64,000 bases of DNA from Terriglobia bacterium (GCA_020072585.1 JAIQGL010000001.1:124001-188000); one strand, 5' to 3'; numbered from the stretch's first letter, positions 51,310-60,421 are shown. Translations and numbers: made by a program. The notes: generated by a model from the letters alone, not told the origin.

Positions 51310-53229
51310 TTGGCCGCACAGACTGAAGCAAAGAAGACAGACCCAACAACAGATACAAAGAAGAAGAAATCCGCAGCGCAGCATCTTAAGTCGGTATGGC
51401 CAATGATCTGGGAGTTGGTGCGTCCGCGTCGCGGACTGTTGGCCCTGAGCTTTCTGCTCCTGCTGGTCGGCCGGCTTTGCGGCCTGGTATTGCCGGCCGC
51501 GCCAAAATATTTGTTAGACGACGTGATTGGCAAGCATCGCGCGGACCTGCTCCTGCCGCTGGTTTTGTGGGTTTTGGGTGCGACGCTGATTCAGGGATTG
51601 ACGTCGTTTTCACTTACGCAGCTTCTTTCAAAAGAAGGGCAGCGTTTGATTTCCGAACTCCGGAAACGGGTGCAGACACACGTGGGACGCCTCTCCCTGA
51701 ATTATTACGACGCGAACAAGACCGGCGCGCTGGTTTCGCGCATCATGAGCGACGTGGAGGGTATACGCAACCTGATCGGCACCGGCCTCGTTGAGTTTTG
51801 TGGTGGCATCTTTACTGCCGTCTTGTCGCTGGGGTTCCTGCTGAAATACAACGCCCAGATGACTGGGATCGCCATTGGTTTCCTGGTAGTTCTGATGGTG
51901 GCGCTCAGCCGGGCATTCAAAACAATTCGTCCGATATTCCGCGAGCGCGCCAAGATCAACGCCGAGGTCACCGGACGGCTCACCGAGTCGCTGGGTGGTG
52001 TGCGCGTGGTAAAGGGCTATCACGCGGAAGAGCGCGAATCGAACGTCTTCAGCCGCGGCGTGCAGCGCCTGCTGGACAACGTCTTGAAGTCGCTGACCGC
52101 TACCTCCCTTATGGGGCTGACCTCTACAGTGGTGCTGGGAGTGGTGAGTGCCATCATCATGTTTATAGGCGCGCGCCAGATTCTTGCCGGTAACATGACG
52201 CCGGGCGAACTGTTCAGCTATACCATGTTCATGGGCTTTCTGATTGCGCCGGTGGCGCAAATGGCCAGCATCGGCACGCAGATCACTGAGGCGCTTGCGG
52301 GGCTGGACCGCACGCGCGAAGTGCTGGCGGAGGGCCGCGAAGACCAGGACCCGGACCGCACCATTGTGCTGCCCACGATCGTGGGAAAGATTCAGTTTGA
52401 CAATGTCAATTTTTCTTATGAAGCGGGCAAGCCCGTGTTGGAGGAGATCAGCTTCGACTCGCAGCCGGGAACTGTGACTGCGCTGGTGGGATCGTCCGGC
52501 TCGGGCAAGTCGACGATCATCGGTTTGACTGCGGCGTTTTATAAACCCACCTCGGGCCGTGTCCTGATCGATGGGACTGATCTGAGCAAGGTCCGCCTGG
52601 ATTCCTATCGCAGTCATCTGGGCGTGGTTTTGCAGGACTCGTTTCTGTTTGACGGTTCTATCCGCGAGAACATTGCATTCTCCCATCCGGGTGCGACAGA
52701 AGAGGAGATTTTGCAGGCCTGCCGCATCGCCCGCGTGGACGAATTCGCGGAGCGTTTTGCCGATAAGTACGACACTATCATCGGCGAGCGTGGGGTAAAG
52801 CTTTCCGGTGGGCAGCGCCAGCGCGTCTCCATTGCGCGCGCCGTGCTGGCTGATCCGAAAATCCTGATTCTGGATGAAGCCACATCGAGCCTGGATTCAG
52901 AGTCTGAGGCCTACATCCAGCAGGGCCTGAAATACTTGATGCAGGGCCGCACCACGTTTGTGATCGCGCACCGGCTCTCCACCATCCGCCAGGCCGATCA
53001 GATTCTAGTGGTGGAAGCAGGCAAGATCGTGGAGCAGGGCAGACACGCCGAGTTGCTGGCGCTTCAGGGCCGTTATTACGATCTGTACACGCGCCAGCAC
53101 GGCCTGGAAGAGAACCTGTTCCTGGCGCCGGGCGAAGGCGACAAGATCGAAGAGAAAGCCGGAGGCGCACGCGGTGGGAGCGCTGCCGTGCCCGATGCCG
53201 TCAGCCTGATTCGGGGGCAGGGGTTTTAG
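51310..53229 (+). CDS. ABC exporter, fused permease-ATPase (MsbA/LmrA type)
   Basis: This is a 639-residue protein from TTG 51310 with GGAG 7 bases upstream. A lysine-rich N terminus is followed by six transmembrane helices (about 40-330) and a nucleotide-binding domain: Walker A GSSGSGKSTI, Q-loop VLQDSFLF, signature KLSGGQRQRVSIARA, Walker B KILILDEATSSLD and the H loop AHRLSTI. It would act as a homodimeric exporter of lipids or drugs. The C-terminal 40 residues are a Gly/Glu-rich extension. No partner gene is adjacent. Confidence 0.92.
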   Translation: MAAQTEAKKTDPTTDTKKKKSAAQHLKSVWPMIWELVRPRRGLLALSFLLLLVGRLCGLVLPAAPKYLLDDVIGKHRADLLLPLVLWVLGATLIQGLTSFSLTQLLSKEGQRLISELRKRVQTHVGRLSLNYYDANKTGALVSRIMSDVEGIRNLIGTGLVEFCGGIFTAVLSLGFLLKYNAQMTGIAIGFLVVLMVALSRAFKTIRPIFRERAKINAEVTGRLTESLGGVRVVKGYHAEERESNVFSRGVQRLLDNVLKSLTATSLMGLTSTVVLGVVSAIIMFIGARQILAGNMTPGELFSYTMFMGFLIAPVAQMASIGTQITEALAGLDRTREVLAEGREDQDPDRTIVLPTIVGKIQFDNVNFSYEAGKPVLEEISFDSQPGTVTALVGSSGSGKSTIIGLTAAFYKPTSGRVLIDGTDLSKVRLDSYRSHLGVVLQDSFLFDGSIRENIAFSHPGATEEEILQACRIARVDEFAERFADKYDTIIGERGVKLSGGQRQRVSIARAVLADPKILILDEATSSLDSESEAYIQQGLKYLMQGRTTFVIAHRLSTIRQADQILVVEAGKIVEQGRHAELLALQGRYYDLYTRQHGLEENLFLAPGEGDKIEEKAGGARGGSAAVPDAVSLIRGQGF

Positions 53230-53230
53230 G

Positions 53231-53270
53231 GATCGGGTGATCGGGAGATCGCGCGTGATCCGGTGATCGG
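53231..53270 (+). repeat. Imperfect tandem GATCGGGT-type repeat
   Basis: Five imperfect copies of an 8-base word built on GATCGG/GTGATC follow one another right after the ABC exporter stop codon. A pair of inverted CACGAAGG-type words lies just downstream (53291-53357). Confidence 0.6.
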
Positions 53271-53360
53271 AACAGTTTCTAACTTACAAAGGGCACGAAG
53301 GAACACAAAGGAGAGAGTAGAATTCTCCACCTTGGTGACCTTCGTGTCCTTCGTGGTGAA

Positions 53361-54371
53361 ATGATGAAATTAAATTCCGTAAAAGCTGTATTTGTCTTGC
53401 TGTCCGCTCTACCTGCGTTGGCCCAGAACCCGGCAGCTCCCAAGCCCATTGACCTGCTCAAGCAAAAACTGGAGCAGATTTCCGCCAGTGTGAGCGCTGA
53501 CTGGGGCATTTATATCAAGTCGCTCGATACAGGCGAAGAGATCGCCATCAACGCCGACAAGGTCATGGACACGATGTCGGCCATCAAGATTCCGCTGCTG
53601 GTGGATGTGTACCGCCAGGTGGATGCCGGCAAGATCAACACAACCGACCGCTTCGCGATGAAGACCGCGGACAAGCGTTTTGGCACCGGCGTGCTGCGGA
53701 CGCTTGATTCCGGTCTGAACCTGAGCTTCCGCGATGCGCTGGAGCTCATGATCATTCAGAGTGACAACTCCGGTACCGACATGGCGTTTGCCCGCGCCGG
53801 CGGCCCGGCGCACGTCACACAGACCATGCACGAACTGGGGCTCAATTCCATCACCGCCACCGGCACGTCCTTTGACTGGTTTCGCGCGCTGGCGGAGGCA
53901 GGAGATCCGTCGTACTCGAAGCTCTCGCCGGAAGAGCTCTTCACCAAAGGCTTCCCTGACAAGCTGACCGACGCCCAAGTGGAGCGCTTCCACTTTGAAG
54001 GCAAGCACCCGTACGGGCTTTCCAGCGCGCGGGACATGGGCAAGCTGCTGGAGATGATGGCCACGAACAAAGCCGCCAGCGAGAAATCCTGCAAAGAGAT
54101 GCTGCGCATCATGGGCCGGCAGCAGTTCCGCACGCGCATCCCGCGCTTCCTGCTGGACGACGCCAATATCCCGCACAAGACCGGCGACTTTCCGCCTTAC
54201 ATCGCCAACGACGTGGGGCTAATTCAGACGCCATCAGCGCGAGTGGTGGTGGTGTTTTTCTCGGCGCACCATCGCGGCTTTTACAGCGAATTGGAAGACG
54301 CGATTGGAAGGATGAGCGAGCAGGTATGGGGGTATTTCAATTATCGGGAGCACAAGCCAGCCGTGAATTGA
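53361..54371 (+). CDS. Class A beta-lactamase-like serine hydrolase
   Basis: This 336-residue protein has a signal peptide (VFVLLSALPALAQ, cleavage near residue 22). The serine-beta-lactamase motifs are in order and well spaced: S73-A-I-K76 (SxxK), S134-D-N136 and K273-T-G275, fitting class A or a related DD-peptidase. The Glu of the omega loop (ExxLN) is not clear; the corresponding region FHFEGKHPYGLSSARDMGKL is longer than usual. Without it, efficient deacylation of penicillins would be doubtful. It starts at ATG 53361 (ATG 53364 is the alternative). Confidence 0.85.
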   Translation: MMKLNSVKAVFVLLSALPALAQNPAAPKPIDLLKQKLEQISASVSADWGIYIKSLDTGEEIAINADKVMDTMSAIKIPLLVDVYRQVDAGKINTTDRFAMKTADKRFGTGVLRTLDSGLNLSFRDALELMIIQSDNSGTDMAFARAGGPAHVTQTMHELGLNSITATGTSFDWFRALAEAGDPSYSKLSPEELFTKGFPDKLTDAQVERFHFEGKHPYGLSSARDMGKLLEMMATNKAASEKSCKEMLRIMGRQQFRTRIPRFLLDDANIPHKTGDFPPYIANDVGLIQTPSARVVVVFFSAHHRGFYSELEDAIGRMSEQVWGYFNYREHKPAVN

Positions 54372-54459
54372 TTCTGGCGGCCGCCGGCCTACGTGAGCGA
54401 GAAACTCATAGCGGAAAACCCGTGATCTGAAAAGCCGCACGGCAGGACGACGAGATGCT

Positions 54460-55035
54460 TTATCCCGTCTGTTTTTTGGGGACGAGATAAGCGCCGTAGT
54501 AGTATTCGCGGCAAAAAGGACAGATCGTGTGGGTTACATCCCGCCGGGGGTGCTCTACATAAGCCGGAATCCAGTCCCAGGTCTCTGGCTCATCCATACG
54601 GAGTGTGCGGCGGCAATTGGCGCACATGTGGATCAGACCAAGCTGGCAGCGGTAACGGGCATCATTCGGTTCGCAGACCGCTCGCGTGTGAGGATGCACA
54701 ATCACCAGCGAATTCATGACCACAAAACCGCAGCCCGGCCGCAGCGGATAGACCTGCATCCGGTAAACGCGAAAGGCCTGCGCGGAAGAGCACTCGTAGT
54801 CAAGTGACTGCATGCGTCCCAGGGCGCGGGCCCGCTGGAAGATCTCTTTATAAATCAGGCGCAGGTCGTCAGGCACGAACTGAAGAAAGGGCTTGTGCAG
54901 TATCGAGGCCGCCAGTGCGTTTGGTCCTTCATTTTCCAGGGCAAACCGGTCCCATGCTGAGTTGCAGTAGCAGATATCGAGCGACTCAGTCAGGGCAAAA
55001 CACGCATGCGGACTGCTTTCCACGGCCGCCGGCAT
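54460..55035 (-). CDS. PAS-like domain protein with a zinc-ribbon end
   Basis: This is a 191-residue protein from ATG 55035; the frame is open to 55149 and the start is uncertain. The first two-thirds look like a PAS fold (FALTESLDICYCNSAWDRFA, FLQFVPDDLRLIYKEIFQRA, YECSSAQAFRVYRMQVYPLR). The end has two CxxC pairs (HMCANCRRTL and HTICPFCREY) typical of a zinc ribbon. It could be a cytoplasmic sensor or adaptor. Its output partner is not adjacent and no DNA-binding domain is recognised. Confidence 0.65.
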   Translation of the reverse strand: MPAAVESSPHACFALTESLDICYCNSAWDRFALENEGPNALAASILHKPFLQFVPDDLRLIYKEIFQRARALGRMQSLDYECSSAQAFRVYRMQVYPLRPGCGFVVMNSLVIVHPHTRAVCEPNDARYRCQLGLIHMCANCRRTLRMDEPETWDWIPAYVEHPRRDVTHTICPFCREYYYGAYLVPKKQTG

Positions 55036-55314
55036 TTTGTCAGGCAGCTTTGCCGGAGTAACACCTGTGTACACGTTTGCAATCTTATAGGAAGGCGCGG
55101 ATTTAAGGACGTGACTTCTGTCACAGGGGGCGGCGCCTCTGTGCCGCACCTACGGCGCTTGTAAGTTCTTTGAATACACTTACCCAGGGCTCACGCTCCT
55201 GGGCTCAATAATTCCGCCCTTTCGGGCTGGATCAGACGGGAGAGATAGATCCTTAAAATCGCACCCTTCGCAAAAAACAAAGGCGCGAAGGATGGGGCAC
55301 GCCGTCGGTTTTAA
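55036..55314. other. Repeat-rich spacer at the edge of the Lamassu-like island
   Basis: It contains palindromes: CCCAGGGCTCACGCTCCTGGG (around 55182), a CCGCCCTTTCGGGC word and a CCTTCGC ... GCGAAGG hairpin near 55267-55291. The first two resemble dispersed intergenic elements. The last could end the minus-strand ATPase transcript, although no T tract is present. Confidence 0.5.
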
Positions 55315-57030
55315 TCACACTTGAAGCGGTTTCAGTGAAGCTTGTAAAACTTTGTTTTGAAATGGCTCGATTTCCGCCTTTACGGATTGATAATCTGCCT
55401 TCCGCAAGACATTGAATTTTTCGGTCAGCTCAATTCTTGTCCCGCTAAAGTCCACACCCAAGTCGTCAACAATTCCGAGCAACAATTGGGACTGGTTTGG
55501 CCGTTGATCTCTCATCAGTTCCAGCATGGCTCTCAGATTGTTTTTGTCTTGTTCCTGTTGTTGAGGAGAGTCGATCACAATTGGACAGAACGCCGCTTCT
55601 GAATACTTGTAAGCCGTATGTAGAATCGCAAAAAAATACGCAAGCAATGCACGAGGCTTGGCGCTGCCCATTTTCGCAAGGTCAGCCGTAACAGCTTTGT
55701 ACGCTTCCGGGCCGACGTTGCTGACATGTAGCTTCGTCAAGAAAGATTGCAGGTGATTCGCATAGTAGCCGATGATCTCCTTTTTTCTCGCTTTGTCATC
55801 AAGAGACTTCAATTCCTTTGATATTTCATTTTGCTTAAGCAAGTATTTCGCCAACTCTTCATTTTCTTCGGCAATCGTTTTGTCGAATTCTGCTGCTGCT
55901 TCTCTCCTACCTACATTCAGCGTCACGGTTCTCAGAGTAACTTCCTCTTTCTTGGTGTTCAGTAGGTCTGAGATGATCGCTGCGGAGGCGGCATTCTCTT
56001 TGAATTGCTCACGCGCTTTTGCGATCTTCGTTTCAGTCTTCGCTATTTCACTTTCCATGTCAGCAAGGAATTCTGAGAGTTGATCTTGATCTTTCGCCAG
56101 CTCAAAACGCTCAACGAACGAATTGGCGTATTCCTGCCCGCAACTTGGACATTCGACGTACGCTGCTGAGTCTACTGCCAGTTCGTAATCGGCCTGCAAC
56201 TCAGACAAAGCCGATTGAACTACCTGTCGTTGATTCAGAAGTTGATTTCGGTATTCCCCAAGCTCAGACAGCTGAGACTTCAATTCATTTTCAGCTTTTA
56301 GAAGTGCTTGAGCCTCATGCACCAGCTTGTCGATCTCCGCTTCGAATGCGTGCGTATCGACATCGAACTCGGAATTTGAGAACTGAGTTCTAAGACGCGA
56401 CAGAACGCCTTTAATCACCTTCACTCTAGCCTCGATTTCAGCTATTGTGGTTTTCAGCGCAGCGCGTTTCGTTGAAAGCTCATAAAATCTATTCGGCCGA
56501 ATTCCTGTGTGATATTCGGCCATGTTCTTCTTGTAGTCTTTGATGTAGCCCAGATTCGCAAACCCAGCCCAGCTAGAGTCCCAGCTCTTGTCTTGATCGA
56601 TGTAAAACGGCAAAAAGAAAAAAGCAGGAGGAGGCGGTGTAATCTTGACGTTCGTTTTAGTGATTAGCGAAATGTGAAAATTCACCAGGTTGGCTAGGTA
56701 TGGCCCCACCTCTCTGCTGACTGACGTGAATGTGTACAGTAACGCGCCGTTCTCATCGAAGACGGCATACGCTTGAAGGTGGCGGAAAAAATGGAGAATC
56801 ACACCTGCGACTTCCACCTTGAGCAGAGAGAACACACCTGCGCTTTTCCATTCGGGAGAGACTTTGGCGGGATCAGCACCTAGTGTTTGGAAAACCGACT
56901 TTATGATCGATGATTTGCCCGTCTCATTGCTGCCCGTGAGGACCGTCGCTTGCGGGTGAAACGTTATTTTTCTGGCCTTCTGTTCCTTTTCCGATAGGAG
57001 CAGCAGTTCGTGCAGCTTGAAGTGGTTCAC
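55315..57030 (-). CDS. Rad50/SMC-like ATPase of a Lamassu-like module (LmuB-like)
   Basis: This is a 571-residue protein from GTG 57030 (AAAGGAAG just upstream). The N-terminal Walker A is GSNETGKS (33-40). Long coiled-coil arms (about 185-290 and 310-420) surround a zinc-hook-like CPSCGQ (C294, C297). The C-terminal ATPase half has AKMGSAKPRALLAYFFAILH in place of the ABC signature and a Walker B-like FCPIVIDSP at about D487, where the catalytic Glu expected after Asp is absent. FFLPFYIDQDKSWDSSW is a distinctive patch. This agrees with the SMC-type ATPase of Lamassu/ABC-3C-like phage-defence modules. It lies 41 bases after the DUF4297 gene. Base use is more A+T-rich than neighbours. Confidence 0.72.
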   Translation of the reverse strand: MNHFKLHELLLLSEKEQKARKITFHPQATVLTGSNETGKSSIIKSVFQTLGADPAKVSPEWKSAGVFSLLKVEVAGVILHFFRHLQAYAVFDENGALLYTFTSVSREVGPYLANLVNFHISLITKTNVKITPPPPAFFFLPFYIDQDKSWDSSWAGFANLGYIKDYKKNMAEYHTGIRPNRFYELSTKRAALKTTIAEIEARVKVIKGVLSRLRTQFSNSEFDVDTHAFEAEIDKLVHEAQALLKAENELKSQLSELGEYRNQLLNQRQVVQSALSELQADYELAVDSAAYVECPSCGQEYANSFVERFELAKDQDQLSEFLADMESEIAKTETKIAKAREQFKENAASAAIISDLLNTKKEEVTLRTVTLNVGRREAAAEFDKTIAEENEELAKYLLKQNEISKELKSLDDKARKKEIIGYYANHLQSFLTKLHVSNVGPEAYKAVTADLAKMGSAKPRALLAYFFAILHTAYKYSEAAFCPIVIDSPQQQEQDKNNLRAMLELMRDQRPNQSQLLLGIVDDLGVDFSGTRIELTEKFNVLRKADYQSVKAEIEPFQNKVLQASLKPLQV

Positions 57031-57071
57031 GCTTCCTTTGCCTGTCCTTCCGAATGCTCCGGATTAGTTGT

Positions 57072-58189
57072 CTAAATGTTCCCTGTTTCATGAAAACTGA
57101 TCATCGCCAGAACGAGGATGTAATCCTCTGGGAATTGAATAATATCAAAGCCGGTCACTTTCAGATCTTCTAACACCAGTTTTGAGAGCTCGTAAACTGA
57201 AGACGTCGTCGCCTGTTCTGCCAATCTGGCGGTTGTCTTTGCTACACGCGAGTGCATTTCTGAGATTATGGTGCTCTGCTTGTTCGTTCGATCAACTTGA
57301 ACTTGACGGAACGCGAAACGCATTTTCACTCTGACTCCGATGGGCAAGCCTGCACCTTCCATGTCAGACTCAATCTTCTCGAGAGTTTTCTTGGGGTTAC
57401 TGATCGCGCCCGTACGCTCGAGAATTTTTTGAAAATCCGCTCTGGAAATTCCTTTCAACTTGGCCAACTCACTAAAGTCGGATGCTTGGACGATCGTGTC
57501 GTTTTTAATCCTAATCTCACCGATGAGCAACCTGTAAATTGTGGGAACGGGCATCAGATGGTCAGGGAGAATCTCATCGAGGAAATCAACAAGCTTGCCT
57601 CTTGCGTGCTCAGAGTGTTTCTCAATGTGTAAATCTGCAATGTCAAGAAATAGCACTCCATTGAGCTCAGGAGTGCCTGAGAGTGACAGCTCTTTTTCAA
57701 GAGCTTTCTCGATTTTCTCTCGATCATCAGGGTGAATCGCGACATAAGCGATGGACTTTTTCGCTGTAGTTGATTGTTTGCCGTCCGTAAGTGCTATGGC
57801 AAAGGGTGCATTAGAAACAACGGCAAGCCGCTTTGCATCTGCTTTGAATTTGAGTTTGTTGCTATACAGCTTTCCAAGAATCGAGTTCTTCGGCCCCGCT
57901 TTGCCTTTTTGCCGCTTGATCAACGCGCCTGTTGTCCACGACGTTTTGCCTTTACCATACAGCGTCTTGACCTGGTAGAACTTTGCAGTTTTCGGGTCAG
58001 ATGGAGCATCAAAAACGACCACGTCTTCGTGCATGTCCAGGATAAGTAAGTAGTCATCAGTTTAGCGAGATGGAGCTTTAAAAGCAGGACGAGGCTCCAG
58101 TCCTTCTGATATTCGAATCGATCAGACGCGAGCGGGCCGGAGGTCTCGCGCGGAGGCTCGTTGACAAAGAGGTCTTCTAGATCGCCCAT
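57072..58189 (-). pseudogene. DUF4297/Cap4-type nuclease effector (LmuA-like), frame-shifted
   Basis: The main frame (57072-58034) opens at MHEDVVVFDAPSDPKTAKFY and contains the nuclease core ED ... QVKT of the PD-(D/E)xK fold, then a long helical region. The conserved N terminus is in another frame: ATG 58189 encodes NEPPRETSGPLASDRFEYQK and LVLLLKLH, the usual DUF4297 start, while TDDYLLILD leading into MHED is in the main frame, separated by a TAA at 58062-58064. A one-base loss near 58055-58066 explains this. Joined, the protein would be about 372 residues. Either the gene is inactive, a shortened form is made from ATG 58034, or the frame change is programmed (no slippery heptamer is evident). 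Confidence 0.7.
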
Positions 58190-58833
58190 GCTTTCTTAGG
58201 ATCAGATAATACATCGGAAAGCGACAAGGGAAGGAGATTGCGTCCTGTCGCCCGGTTTATGAGAAAGGTTCAGCATTGGCTAGGCCCAGGGTGAGGGTCT
58301 CGAGAGAATTCCCTGATGCGGCGTGGTGGCGCATATGGTGTCGGTGTTCTTCGACTCCCCATCAGTCCCCGCTCCCCTTCGCAAGCTCAGGGTCCAGGGT
58401 CCCTCGGGGTCGCTCCCAATGACAGGGGTAGAGGGGCATCTTAACGCCTCCGGCGTTGAGGAGCGAAAGGAATTGTATTGGAATAGGGGCATCGTCCTCT
58501 TTCGCTATTGATTCGATAAAGAGAATCCGCTAAAGTGTCGCAGCGCCGAGATGCGCAAGGTCTTTGACAACTAGCAATCAGCACTTAGCCAATCAGCAGT
58601 CAGCCAAACCGGGAGTCTTTGCGACCCCTCTGCTGATTGGGATTGGGATTGGGATTGGGTCACCCTTGGGTCACCCAAGCGTCTCCCAAGGGACACGCAA
58701 GGGCCACGCAGGCGTCACGCAAGCGTCGAATTTGTAGAAGTGTCTTTGTTTGCAACAAAAGCTGGAAAAATACCGGGGTGGGGGTCTGGGTAGATTGCCA
58801 AAATCGCCGGAAATGCCAAAATTGAGGGGCGGT
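58190..58833. other. Non-coding region with tandem and inverted repeats
   Basis: About 640 bases separate the Lamassu-like module from the CCA-adding enzyme. It contains GC-rich intergenic words around 58375-58470 (CCCTCGGGGTCGCTCCC and neighbours), AGCAAT/TTAGCC-type words at 58570-58605 similar to those near 20.2 kb, and the tandem array at 58635-58676. No gene is supported; short open frames are broken and biased to repeats. Confidence 0.55.
58635..58676 (+). repeat. Tandem GATTGG array and doubled 11-mer
   Basis: GATTGG occurs four times in tandem (58635-58658) and runs into two direct copies of TTGGGTCACCC (58655-58665 and 58666-58676). Further degenerate CACGCAAG words follow to about 58735. 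Confidence 0.85.
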
Positions 58834-60192
58834 TTAATCGAGCTCGCTTGCTTTCTGCTGTACCAACGCCAGCGCTTCTTCCTTCGAGGTGATGGCCCCC
58901 TCCAACTGCGCGTCTTCCACGGCGGTGAGCCATTCTTTGAACTTCGGTCCTGGCTGATAGCCGGCCCGGATCAGATCGGCGCCGGTGACTAGAGGCACGG
59001 GGCGGATCTGTTCTGCGGGGAGTATGTGGAATTTTTCTTTCGCAAACTCATACAAGCTAAGATCGCGATGGCTGCTCATGCAGTCCAGACGGTGCAGATC
59101 GAGATGCTCTTCAAACTTCGGCAGACGAAAGAAGCGCTTCAGCGTGGATGCCTTCATGCGCGCGACATCGCCAAAGCGCATGTGGTTGGCGACCAATGAC
59201 AAGACCTGTCCGGTGTCGTCATTGGAGAGACGAAAGCGGTGGCAGATCTCTTCCGCCATCTTTGTGCCAACTTCCGCATGCTGGTCAAAGCGGATGCGGT
59301 CCGGCGCCACGCGGAACGTTGGCGGCTTGCCGACATCATGCAGAAGTGCGCCCAGAGCCAGGGTTTTGGAGCAGCCCGCAGGCAGGCCCTCCAGCAGCAT
59401 GAGCGTGTGGATCCACACATCGCCTTCGGGATGATATTGCGGCGGCTGCTCCACGCCCTGCATCTTCTTGATCTCCGGCAGCACCTGCTCCAGCAGGTTT
59501 GTCTGGTCCAACAGTTCGAAGGCGCGACGGGCGCGGCCCTCGGTGAGCATTTTGAGGATTTCATCGCGGACGCGCTCACGGCTCACCTGATGAATTTGCG
59601 GTGCGAGTTCGCGGATGGCGGCGAAGGTCTGGCCGTCAATGGCGTAGCCAAAGCGGGCAGCGAAGCGCACGGCACGGAGCATGCGCAGCTTGTCTTCCGC
59701 GAATCGCTGGTGCGGTTCTCCGATGGCGCGGATCAGGCCTTGCTGCAGATCTTCGCGGCCTCCGACGTAGTCGAGCACTTGGGCGTTATCGGGATCAAGC
59801 AGCAGTCCATTGATAGTGAAGTCGCGGCGCTGCACGTCCAGGCGTGCGTCCTTGGAAAACTGCACTTCGTCAGGATGGCGGCCATCAGAGTAAGCGCCGT
59901 CACTGCGGAAGGTAGCGACCTCAATCGCGTAGTTATCGCGCTCACCTTCAGGCGTATCGCGGCGAACGGGGACGAGTACCACGCCGAATTGAGCGCCCAC
60001 GGCATAGGTTTGCGGAAAGATGCGGATGACTTCACGCGGCGTGGCGGAGGTGGCAATGTCATAGTCGCCGGGTTCGCGGCCCAGGAGCAGATCGCGCACG
60101 CAGCCGCCGACGAGATAGGCGGAGTGGGAGTGTTCACGCAGGGTGCGCGCGATGCGCGTGGCTGCAAGCGCTTTTTTCGAGGTAAGGTTCAT
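58834..60192 (-). CDS. CCA tRNA nucleotidyltransferase / poly(A) polymerase family, HD domain
   Basis: This is a 452-residue protein from ATG 60192 (a TTG at 60216 also opens the frame). The class II nucleotidyltransferase head has YLVGGCVRDLLLGREPGDYD (GGxxRD and DxD metal ligands) and QRRDFTINGLLLD, followed by the neck/body region RFAEDKLRMLRAVRFAARFG. An HD phosphohydrolase domain follows with ALLHDVGKPPTF. It would add or repair the CCA end of tRNA; the HD domain gives phosphatase or phosphodiesterase activity in related enzymes. It is divergent from tsaD. Confidence 0.9.
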   Translation of the reverse strand: MNLTSKKALAATRIARTLREHSHSAYLVGGCVRDLLLGREPGDYDIATSATPREVIRIFPQTYAVGAQFGVVLVPVRRDTPEGERDNYAIEVATFRSDGAYSDGRHPDEVQFSKDARLDVQRRDFTINGLLLDPDNAQVLDYVGGREDLQQGLIRAIGEPHQRFAEDKLRMLRAVRFAARFGYAIDGQTFAAIRELAPQIHQVSRERVRDEILKMLTEGRARRAFELLDQTNLLEQVLPEIKKMQGVEQPPQYHPEGDVWIHTLMLLEGLPAGCSKTLALGALLHDVGKPPTFRVAPDRIRFDQHAEVGTKMAEEICHRFRLSNDDTGQVLSLVANHMRFGDVARMKASTLKRFFRLPKFEEHLDLHRLDCMSSHRDLSLYEFAKEKFHILPAEQIRPVPLVTGADLIRAGYQPGPKFKEWLTAVEDAQLEGAITSKEEALALVQQKASELD

Positions 60193-60307
60193 GTATTTCT
60201 GTCGCTGGCGCTCCAAACCGCTAATATTCCCTTCCCTAACGTGAGACCCTAGTGCTCCAGTAGCGGCGGGCTCGGCGCATGCTCAGCCTCGCTCTTAGTC
60301 TCTGTAG

Positions 60308-60370
60308 CAGGGGCTAAAGCACCCGGGTTTATTGCCCACTGAACGGCACGGCTCAGCCATGCCCTGATAC
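60308..60370 (+). repeat. Solo REP unit, family 2
   Basis: It begins CAGGGGCTAAAGC and ends with the hairpin GGCACGGCTCAGCCATGCC and CTGATAC. This is the same bipartite unit that flanks RAYT 2 at 27.4-28.0 kb, here without a transposase, in the divergent spacer between the CCA enzyme and tsaD. Confidence 0.8.
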
Positions 60371-60421
60371 CTTCACAGGCCAAAGCCAACAAAGAGCCAC
60401 AAATCCAATAATATTAGATAT

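Noticed and set aside
51628-52686. Long open frame opposite the ABC exporter (352 codons)
   Set aside because: It is antisense to the transmembrane and ATPase regions. Its composition is His/Arg/Gln-rich, typical of reverse-strand translation.
58635-58735. Possible CRISPR-like or direct-repeat array
   Set aside because: Units are 6 and 11 bases and contiguous, without spacers of regular length, and no cas gene is in the window.
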